Positions 6,900-13,052 of a stretch of DNA of 44,193 nt are shown here, one piece after another. The DNA is taken from assembly GCA_031256435.1 (NCBI GenBank), contig JAIRQO010000055.1, positions 1 through 44,193 on the forward strand, written 5' to 3'. The translations under genes were made by a program, and so were the position numbers. The notes beneath the pieces are model-generated. The model was given only the letters and a program-made list of their open reading frames with translations. It was not told where the DNA came from and ran no database searches. Numbering within the stretch: the stretch's first letter is position 1; every line of letters starts with the position of its first letter. The stretch comes from Cellulomonadaceae bacterium. Lineage in GTDB: Bacteria; Actinomycetota; Actinomycetes; Actinomycetales; Cellulomonadaceae.

Positions 6900-9839
6900 A
6901 TGGCGGATTCCCCGGGTGGCGCACCAAGGCGCGTGGCTGGCGTGCCGGTGGATGGAGGTGACTCGTCATTCCCGGCGATCGTGATGGGTCCACCCGTGGT
7001 AGGGGAGCCGACCCCGGCATTGGGCTCGCCGCAGCAATCTGTGATGGAGCAGCCTGTGTGTGAACAGCCTGTGCCTCAGCCGCCAGCCCCTGAACCGCCT
7101 TTGCCTGAGCAAGCCGTTCCGGAGCCGCCGGTGCCCGGCCAGTCCGTGCCCGGCCAGTCTGTGCCCGGCCAGTCTGTGCCCGAGTACCGGATCCCCTTGG
7201 CTCCGGAAACGGAACCGATTCTTGCTCGGCCTCCCGGCCCGCATACCGAGGCCCTGCATTCGGCCATCGTTGCCGGGGCCTCGGATCCCACCACCACCAG
7301 CGATTATGGGGATGTGCGCGTGGTGGACGCTCCCGAACCGCGCGTCCATCACCCCTCCAATGTGGTGGGCATGCTGGGGGCTGTCCTGGGGATTGCGCTG
7401 GTGTTGCTGCTTGCAGCGTTTGCGCGCGGAACTACGGAAGATCTGGCTGACGGCGTCCGCGAGTTCTCCACACTGCTGGCAGACTTCCTCTTTGTCCCCC
7501 TGGTCAACATCCTTGAGGGCCTTGTCACCGTGGTGGTGCCCATTGCCGTGGTGGTGGAACTTGCTGTTCGGCGCATGGGACGGCAAGTGGTGGAATCCAT
7601 TGTGGCGGCAGTGGTGGGGTTGGCTGCGGGCCTGGCAGCGCTGCAACTGCTGAATCACGTGGCGGGGCAGGCCATCACGGATGCGTTCACCGCGGTGGTC
7701 CACGGACAAGCCCGGCTCACACTCCCCGCTTACGTGGCCGCTATCACGGCGTTACTCCTGGTGGCGGGCCCTCGGACTCGTCGCAAATCCGTACAATGGT
7801 CCTGGAACTTGCTGATTGCCGCCGTCATTTTTGTGCTGCTGATGGATCTGGTGGCCCTGCCTGGTGCCATCGTGGCGCTGCTCATCGGCGTGCTGGCAGG
7901 CAATGCCGTGAAGTACGTGTCCGGGGTGGTGTCCGAGCGGGCCTACGGTCCGGAACTCATCTCCGCGTTGCGGATGGCAGGCTTTTCACCCACAGCCTTG
8001 GTGCGCATCCGGGACATCGGTGCGGCCTCGGGGATCACGGCGGAGGGGATTGAAGATGCCGTGTCCCACTCCTCCGATAGCGCGGCGCTGGCTTTGGCAC
8101 GCGCGGGAGAGAACACGCGCGTGTACGCCATGTTGGCCCACCCGCCAGGATCGCTCAGCCTCCGGTCCGATGGCCTTCTCAGCGCTGCAGAATCCTCGCC
8201 TCACGGAGGCCGCTATGACGTTGTGGTGCTGGATGGGGACCGCCAGGTGATTGGTCTCATGGCACGGTGGTGGCGCGCCCTGCGATTACGTGGCTTCGAT
8301 TCCCGGTCCTCCTTAAACCTCCGTTCCGTGGCCGAGCGCACAGCCCTGATGCACTACGCCGCGGCCGGCGCGGGCGTCCGAGCCCCGCGATTGTTGGGCG
8401 TGGGCATGGCGGATGACTCCGCCGTGCTCGTGGTAGAACATGCCCGTGGGGCAGTGTCCCTGCGGGACATGTCTGCTGAGGACTTGGCCAGTTCCCTGGG
8501 AGACACGGTGGCCAACGAGGCCTGGAAGCAACTGCGCCGCGCTCACGATGCGGGGCTCACCCACCACCGGCTCACCCCGGACACCCTCTTGGCGGGGACC
8601 ACGCAGTCCGGGCGATCCGCCGTATGGATCACCGGCTGGGAGCAAGGCGAAATTGCCTCCTCCACCTTGTCCAAACGTTTTGATATCACCCAAATGCTGG
8701 CCTTGTTGTCCTTGCGGATTGGACCGCGCCGGGCCGTGTCCTCGGCGGTGCGCGGCTTGCCGGATGCGGACATTGCCGCCATTGGGCCGCTCCTGCAGGC
8801 CGTGGCATTGCCGGATCCCGTACGGGCGGAGTTCAAGGAATCCAAGAACACGTTGAAGGACCTGCGCGAAGCGCTCGTCGAACAACTGCCGGAGGCCGAC
8901 CTCTCACCGGAGCGGATTGCTCGGTTCGGCGCGCGCACCATCATCATGCTGACCTTGAGCATTGTGGCCATCGGTGTGGTGGTCACCACCATCAACTTTG
9001 ACGAGATCACCTCCGCCGTTCAAGACGCCAACCCGTTATGGGTGGGGGCGGCGTTGGCGCTGGCGTGCTTCACCTGGTTTGGCGCGGCACTGACCTTGGT
9101 GGCGTTCTCCCCCGGAGACATCCCCGTGTTCAAGGCCATGCTGGCGCAGATGGCAGGCTCCTTTGTGGCGCTGGCCACCCCCGCAGGCATTGGCCCTGCG
9201 GCGCTGAACATGCGTTTTGTGGCCAAGCGCGGAGTGCCCACGGCCATGGCGGTGGCCACGGCAGCACTGATGCAGGTGTCCCAAATTGTGGTGACCGTGA
9301 TATTGCTGGTGGTGTTGACGCTAACCACCGGATCGGGCGCGTTGGTGGCGCTTCCCTCCGGGACGGTGCTTATTGCTGTGGGGTTGGTGGCCGTGGTGAT
9401 TGTGGCGCTGCTGCTTGTGCCGCCGGTGCGGCACTGGGTGTGGGAGCGCGTGCGGCCCACCCTGGAGCAGTTGTGGCCACGCCTGTCCCAGATGCTTTCA
9501 CAGCCCACGCGGTTGGTGTTAGGCCTGGGTGGTAACGTCATCCAAACGGCCGCCTACGTGTTGGCTTTTGATGCAGCGGTCCACGCCTTTGGACACTCGC
9601 TCCACATTGTGGACGTGGCAGTCATCTACCTGGTGGGGAACTCCATTGGTGCCTTGGTGCCCACACCGGGTGGCTTGGGTGGTGTGGAAGGCGCCCTCAT
9701 TGCCGGGTTGACGGCAGCGGGAATTCCGCCCGCCTTGGCCGTGTCCTCCACGCTGCTGTTCCGCGTGGTGAGCTATTGGGTGCGGATTCCTCTGGGATGG
9801 ATCGGCATGCGCCGCCTCGAATCCCAAGGCGATTTGTAG
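6900..9839 (+). CDS. Second pseudokinase-like / LPG-synthase TM-domain membrane protein (979 aa)
   Basis: A paralogue of the preceding gene with the same order: membrane segments (NVVGMLGAVLGIALVLLLAA onward), a kinase-like domain at about 437-630, then the LPG-synthase-type domain with PTPGGLGGVEGALIAGLTAA. It differs by a ~140-residue Pro/Glu/Gln-rich N-terminal tail that contains three perfect PGQSV repeats. The catalytic loop reads LTHHRLTPD near residue 553 and the later motif ITGWEQGE, so both catalytic aspartates are missing here too; the FSLKS lysine of the first copy is replaced by Arg (LNLRS). ATG 6900 is preferred to GTG 6879 because of the TAGACT hexamer 7 bases upstream. The pair looks like an old tandem duplication, with the second copy gaining a disordered extension. 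Substrate unknown. Confidence 0.82.
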   Translation: MADSPGGAPRRVAGVPVDGGDSSFPAIVMGPPVVGEPTPALGSPQQSVMEQPVCEQPVPQPPAPEPPLPEQAVPEPPVPGQSVPGQSVPGQSVPEYRIPLAPETEPILARPPGPHTEALHSAIVAGASDPTTTSDYGDVRVVDAPEPRVHHPSNVVGMLGAVLGIALVLLLAAFARGTTEDLADGVREFSTLLADFLFVPLVNILEGLVTVVVPIAVVVELAVRRMGRQVVESIVAAVVGLAAGLAALQLLNHVAGQAITDAFTAVVHGQARLTLPAYVAAITALLLVAGPRTRRKSVQWSWNLLIAAVIFVLLMDLVALPGAIVALLIGVLAGNAVKYVSGVVSERAYGPELISALRMAGFSPTALVRIRDIGAASGITAEGIEDAVSHSSDSAALALARAGENTRVYAMLAHPPGSLSLRSDGLLSAAESSPHGGRYDVVVLDGDRQVIGLMARWWRALRLRGFDSRSSLNLRSVAERTALMHYAAAGAGVRAPRLLGVGMADDSAVLVVEHARGAVSLRDMSAEDLASSLGDTVANEAWKQLRRAHDAGLTHHRLTPDTLLAGTTQSGRSAVWITGWEQGEIASSTLSKRFDITQMLALLSLRIGPRRAVSSAVRGLPDADIAAIGPLLQAVALPDPVRAEFKESKNTLKDLREALVEQLPEADLSPERIARFGARTIIMLTLSIVAIGVVVTTINFDEITSAVQDANPLWVGAALALACFTWFGAALTLVAFSPGDIPVFKAMLAQMAGSFVALATPAGIGPAALNMRFVAKRGVPTAMAVATAALMQVSQIVVTVILLVVLTLTTGSGALVALPSGTVLIAVGLVAVVIVALLLVPPVRHWVWERVRPTLEQLWPRLSQMLSQPTRLVLGLGGNVIQTAAYVLAFDAAVHAFGHSLHIVDVAVIYLVGNSIGALVPTPGGLGGVEGALIAGLTAAGIPPALAVSSTLLFRVVSYWVRIPLGWIGMRRLESQGDL
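7131..7175 (+). repeat. Three tandem 15-bp repeats inside a coding region
   Basis: Three units of GTGCCCGGCCAGTCY encode VPGQS three times in the disordered N-terminal tail; a fourth partial unit follows (GTGCCCGAG). In-frame length changes here would alter only the linker. Confidence 0.9.
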
Positions 9840-9859
9840 CTACTTGAGGCTGCTGCACC

Positions 9860-9957
9860 GGGTTTGGTGGGCCGGGATTGGAGGGCCGGGCTTGGTGGGC
9901 TTGGCTTGGTGGGCTGGGTTTGGTGGGCTGGGCTTGGTGGGCCGGGCTTGGTGGGCT
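9860..9957 (+). repeat. Seven-unit 14-bp G-rich minisatellite
   Basis: Seven head-to-tail units of GGGYTTGGTGGGCY (units 2 and 4 carry substitutions), immediately after the stop at 9839 and before the HU terminator. Degenerate echoes continue to about 10010. The + strand has closely spaced GGG and GG runs that could form G-quadruplexes. The 14-bp unit is not a multiple of three and no gene is read through it. Confidence 0.9.
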
Positions 9958-10058
9958 GCGGTTCCGCGAGACTGCGCCTGGCCAAACTGGGCCTGGCGGG
10001 TTTGGGCCTGTGTGCCTGAGCCAGTGTGCTTGAGCGAATGGCTTGCGTCAGCGCACGC

Positions 10059-10092
10059 AAAAGCGGGGCTCCCTTCAGGGGAACCCCGCCGT
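10059..10092 (-). terminator. Intrinsic terminator of the HU gene
   Basis: On the minus strand a GC-rich stem (GCGGGGTTCCCC / GGGAGCCCCGC, loop TGAA, one mismatch) is followed by TTTTG, 36 bases after the HU stop codon. A convincing rho-independent terminator. Confidence 0.75.
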
Positions 10093-10127
10093 TGCGTGAG
10101 AATACTGAGAGTGACCTCGGATCAGCC

Positions 10128-10409
10128 TTAGGCGGCCACTGCCTTCTTCAGCAGCGAACCGGCGGACACCTTCACGCCGAAGCCGGCGGGAATCTGGAGT
10201 TCTTCACCCGTGCGGGGGTTGCGGCCGGTGCGAGCGGCACGCTCTACGCGCTCTACGGAGAGCAGACCGGTGAGCTTGACAGCCTCGCCCTTGCTCAGGG
10301 ACTCAATCAGAACGTCCTGGAACGCGTTGATGACGGCTTCGGTGTCAGTCTTGGTGAGGTTGGCCTTGGCGGCAACGGCGGTGACCAGATCGGACTTGTT
10401 GAGGGGCAT
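10128..10409 (-). CDS. hup: HU family DNA-binding protein
   Basis: 93 aa, the normal length of a simple bacterial HU without the Lys-rich actinobacterial tail. Landmarks are MPLNKSDLVTAVAAKANLTK, the dimerisation helices (TEAVINAFQDVLIESLSKGE), the beta-arm ARTGRNPRTGEELQIPA with its conserved RNP turn that intercalates in the minor groove, and VSAGSLLKKAV at the end. ATG 10409 is chosen because AAAGGG lies about 9 bases upstream; longer in-frame extensions have no ribosome site. It stands alone, convergent with the large membrane protein, and ends in a clear terminator. Confidence 0.96.
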   Translation of the reverse strand: MPLNKSDLVTAVAAKANLTKTDTEAVINAFQDVLIESLSKGEAVKLTGLLSVERVERAARTGRNPRTGEELQIPAGFGVKVSAGSLLKKAVAA

Positions 10410-10679
10410 GCTTTTCCCTTTCATTGTGCACCACCCGGCAACTCCCGCGTGGCTCTTGCATGGACGTCCCACAGAGATTCACCCTGCGGCGGAACGGGTC
10501 ACACGCTAGGCGATGCGCCCCGAATTCCCCGCCATTCTGCGGATGTTTCGCCATACTCGGGCGTCACCACCGCGCTATTGGGCCGTGACGTGACGTTTTT
10601 TGTCAGTCCCCCACGCCTGACCACCCTGACCACGCACCTTTCCAGGTCCTTCCCGTCCACCCTCGTCGAGATTCGTTCT

Positions 10680-10731
10680 GGGCCCGGATCACTCACCCAA
10701 TGACGCTCTTTAGGTGAGCGAACCGGGCCCA
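10680..10731. repeat. GGGCCCGG interspersed palindromic repeat, copy A
   Basis: GGGCCCGG at the left end pairs with CCGGGCCC at the right end. An inner CTCACC pairs with GGTGAG around a ~15-base loop beginning CAATGA. The same layout recurs at 26514-26567, with substitutions mainly in the loop and the internal bulges, so this is a repeated element rather than a single terminator. Confidence 0.8.
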
Positions 10732-10902
10732 CAACAAAGGGAAGCGCTGCCATCCGGGCCCGCGGCACGGGGAGCCAACCACCCCACAGCGCGGCGGTGG
10801 CCCAGTTCGCCCAACCACACCACTTCTGTGACCCAGGTCTCAGGGGTCAGCGGTGGGTGTCAATTCAGCACTGTGACCTGTCTCTCAATGATCGGTGATG
10901 AA

Positions 10903-10918
10903 TGTGACCCGGCTCACA
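10903..10918. promoter_or_regulatory. CRP/GlxR-type operator
   Basis: TGTGA-CCCGGC-TCACA is a perfect match to the TGTGAnnnnnnTCACA consensus of CRP-family regulators (CRP in mycobacteria, GlxR in corynebacteria); the palindrome extends to AATGTGA / TCACATT. It lies about 190 bases upstream of the secreted metalloprotein start. Confidence 0.65.
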
Positions 10919-10994
10919 TTCCCGATCCTTCAGCGACACCCACAAACACCCTCTAAGCCGCATGATTCCGCCGTTGTGTCGCAGATCACACCCA

Positions 10995-11009
10995 TTGAAA
11001 CCGTTTCAA
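10995..11009. promoter_or_regulatory. LacI/GalR-type operator
   Basis: TTGAAACCGTTTCAA is an inverted repeat apart from its central base pair and has the central CG typical of LacI-family and cre-like sites. It is about 100 bases upstream of ATG 11107, probably within or near its promoter. Confidence 0.55.
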
Positions 11010-11106
11010 CAGCATTCACCTAGTGACTATTAGTTTGGCTCCTGAGACAATAGAGATGTCGCAAGATGAACACCAGATTCACTCACCAGTTAGGGCAGGA
11101 GCAATC

Positions 11107-12027
11107 ATGAACCACACCGGCTTCGCTCCCACATTCGTCAAGGGCATTGCCTTGGCGGCCATCCTCAGCCTGATCACCATCACCCCTTGCACCGCTGCTA
11201 CCGGGAACGCCGTTTCCCCCAGCGCCACTGACAACTGGGAAAGCGCCATTGTGGCCACCACCGCCAAGGTGACCCCCGCCGTCAAGGACGTCCGCTTGGC
11301 CCTCAACGAAACCCCCAACGCTCCTGAGCAGGTCCGCAAGGCCGCTCTGACCTCCATTGACGTTGCCGAAGCCTCCGCCCTGCGCGTGTGGATGCTGTAC
11401 TCGCTGGGCGTAGAACCCGGCAGCCCCTACCTGAACACTCAAGATTCTTTTGTTCTCCAGGCCGCCCTGGATGCCCTCCCCATGCACGTCACCGCTCTGG
11501 TCAAGGCGCAGACCTCGTACAACGCCAAGTTGACGCAGGCCAAGAAGAAGGCCGCCGCCAAGGCCACGAAGCCAGCCGCTGCCAAGGCTTCCAAGAAAGC
11601 ACCGGCCGCAAAGTTCCTGACCACCGCGCAATATCGCAAGCAGGCCGAGGCGTTCCTCAAGACCCTCCCCGGCGGCAAGAAGGTCACCATTGAGTGGGGC
11701 GACCCCCAAGGCCACCTCGGCGGCGTGTGGATGCCCGGTTCCTCCACCATCATCCTCAACGCCAAGAAGTTGGACAGGCAACTGGACCGCACCAAGGACG
11801 TGCTTCGCCACGAGATTGGCCACATCCACCAGAACTGGACCATGGCCAAACTGAACGTCTCCATGAAAACCTATGAAGCCCGCAGTAATGCCGTGTTTGG
11901 TGGGGTGGAACCCGCCGCAGACGCAGTAGCCATTGTGCTCGGCGCCTCCTCGGTCTACTACAAGTCAGACTTCACCAAGGCTCAATTGAACGCCGCGCGC
12001 AACATCCTCAAGGACAAGATGCCGTAG
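11107..12027 (+). CDS. Secreted HExxH metallopeptidase-like protein
   Basis: 306 aa. ATG 11107 has AGGAG 5 bases upstream. Residues 1-33 form a signal peptide: a hydrophobic core (GIALAAILSLITITP) ending CTAATG; the Cys lacks a good lipobox. A mature helical region follows, then a Lys/Ala-rich linker at about 140-165 (AKKKAAAKATKPAAAKASKK), possibly for cell-wall or polyanion contact. The C-terminal domain has VLRHEIGHIHQNW, an HExxH zinc motif, and downstream GGVEPAADAVA, an ExxAD element that often supplies the third zinc ligand. I infer an exported zinc peptidase of unassigned family. Upstream CRP-like and LacI-like sites suggest control by carbon or cAMP status. An alternative is a non-catalytic zinc protein. 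Confidence 0.8.
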   Translation: MNHTGFAPTFVKGIALAAILSLITITPCTAATGNAVSPSATDNWESAIVATTAKVTPAVKDVRLALNETPNAPEQVRKAALTSIDVAEASALRVWMLYSLGVEPGSPYLNTQDSFVLQAALDALPMHVTALVKAQTSYNAKLTQAKKKAAAKATKPAAAKASKKAPAAKFLTTAQYRKQAEAFLKTLPGGKKVTIEWGDPQGHLGGVWMPGSSTIILNAKKLDRQLDRTKDVLRHEIGHIHQNWTMAKLNVSMKTYEARSNAVFGGVEPAADAVAIVLGASSVYYKSDFTKAQLNAARNILKDKMP

Positions 12028-12114
12028 CCGCACCGCTTCACCACACCACCAGGGCACGCCGATTCACCCCGTGCGCTTGCCCCTCAGAGTCGCTTGCGCG
12101 AAGCGTCTCACCTC

Positions 12115-12148
12115 ACGAAGGGCCCGGAATCGCACCCGGGCCCTTCGT
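12115..12148. terminator. Bidirectional hairpin terminator
   Basis: A perfect 13-bp stem, ACGAAGGGCCCGG / CCGGGCCCTTCGT, with an 8-base loop, between the convergent genes ending at 12027 (+) and 12222 (-). No long T run follows. Its core shares GGGCCCGG with the interspersed repeat. Confidence 0.65.
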
Positions 12149-12221
12149 CATGTCTGGCTTCCGTGCCCCACCCATCGCGGACTACTCCTCAGGACCACTC
12201 GTCAGGCCTATTCGCCAGGAA

Positions 12222-12854
12222 CTATTCGCTAGAGTCATCCGATCCTGGGTCATCAATCCGTTTGCGCGCAAGCGCCACCAGCGCTCCAGCACCCACAGCA
12301 ATGGTCCCGACGATCATTGCGGGCACACCCCAACTCGGAAGCCCGGATGCGGAGTCATCCACCGCAGGTTCGGGTTCCAGGTCCATATCGCTCAATGGAA
12401 CGTCCTCGTGAATGGGCTCAATTTCCACAGGTGCATGAGGGTCCTGCTCCACCTCAAACTCCACCCCGTGGTCACCCTCTCCACCGAGGTCACCCATTAC
12501 GGGCATGATGTCCTGGCCGTCGGGATTCTCAATCACCACGTCATCAGACAGGATGTTTCCGTCCTCGTCAATCTCCACGGCAAAGCCCCCGTCCCGCACA
12601 AGATCACTGCGGTCCACCTCGTCTTCGTCGAATCCGTGGAGGTCAGCGTATTCGTCAGAATCGCCGTACTCGTCCATCATCCACTCTTCGTCCTCACCGG
12701 GAACCACCACAATCCCTACGGAGTCCGTTCCCAGCCCCCTGTCACCAGCCAGCACGGAAGATGCCCAGGCGGGGGATGCCACCACAACGGGACCAAGGAC
12801 AAGGGCGCCCACCAGGGCACCGCTGCCCAGGCGCATCATGGAACGTGTTTTCAT
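12222..12854 (-). CDS. Exported acidic cell-surface protein
   Basis: 210 aa. A signal peptide (hydrophobic GALVGALVLGPVVVAS, cleavage near SPAWA-SS at residues 31-33) precedes a very acidic Asp/Glu-rich ectodomain (PGEDEEWMMDEYGDSDEYAD and more) of about 135 residues. The protein ends with LPSWG, a hydrophobic helix (VPAMIVGTIAVGAGALVALA), RKR and an acidic tail. This resembles the layout of a sorting signal, but LPSWG is not a canonical LPxTG/LAxTG, so a simple membrane anchor is equally likely. The start is supported by TAGCCT ending 6 bases before ATG 12854 (leaderless). Possible role: Ca2+ or cation binding at the surface; this is a guess from composition only. Confidence 0.75.
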   Translation of the reverse strand: MKTRSMMRLGSGALVGALVLGPVVVASPAWASSVLAGDRGLGTDSVGIVVVPGEDEEWMMDEYGDSDEYADLHGFDEDEVDRSDLVRDGGFAVEIDEDGNILSDDVVIENPDGQDIMPVMGDLGGEGDHGVEFEVEQDPHAPVEIEPIHEDVPLSDMDLEPEPAVDDSASGLPSWGVPAMIVGTIAVGAGALVALARKRIDDPGSDDSSE

Positions 12855-12860
12855 GGCCTG

Positions 12861-12866
12861 AGGCTA
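12861..12866 (-). promoter_or_regulatory. Putative -10 of leaderless surface-protein transcript
   Basis: TAGCCT on the minus strand ends 6 bases before ATG 12854. Confidence 0.4.
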
Positions 12867-13040
12867 CTGTTGCGCCAGCCACCTACCGCCAGACATGGCG
12901 CCCGAAGGTTCCGCTGGTGGCTCCTAGTGCTCTACCCTCCTCCTGGCAAACCCCAACCACCCAGGCAACACCACCACCCAAGCAACCCCGTCTCCCAGGC
13001 AGCACCATCACCCCAGGCAGCACAACCGGCGTCACCCAGG

Positions 13041-13046
13041 CACACT
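13041..13046 (+). promoter_or_regulatory. Putative -10 of leaderless nadE transcript
   Basis: CACACT ends 6 bases before ATG 13053, and no Shine-Dalgarno is present. The first base departs from TANNNT. Confidence 0.3.
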
Positions 13047-13052
13047 GGTGGT

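Larger units (their letters stand above)
10410..11106. other. Long intergenic regulatory region
   Basis: No gene is visible across these ~700 bases. The region holds the upstream region of the HU gene, an interspersed palindromic repeat (10680-10731), a perfect CRP/GlxR-like palindrome (10903-10918), a LacI-type operator (10995-11009), and probably the promoter of the secreted metalloprotein gene starting at 11107. Confidence 0.6.

Noticed and set aside
7131-7175. Direct repeats considered as a CRISPR-like array
   Set aside because: The 15-bp units are head to tail with no spacers and lie inside a coding region; no cas genes are in the window.
12150-13052. Long in-frame upstream extension of the NAD synthetase gene (would give ~986 aa)
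   Set aside because: It runs antisense through the surface-protein gene, has no NadE-like sequence, and a normal-length enzyme starts at ATG 13053 with a -10-like hexamer just upstream.
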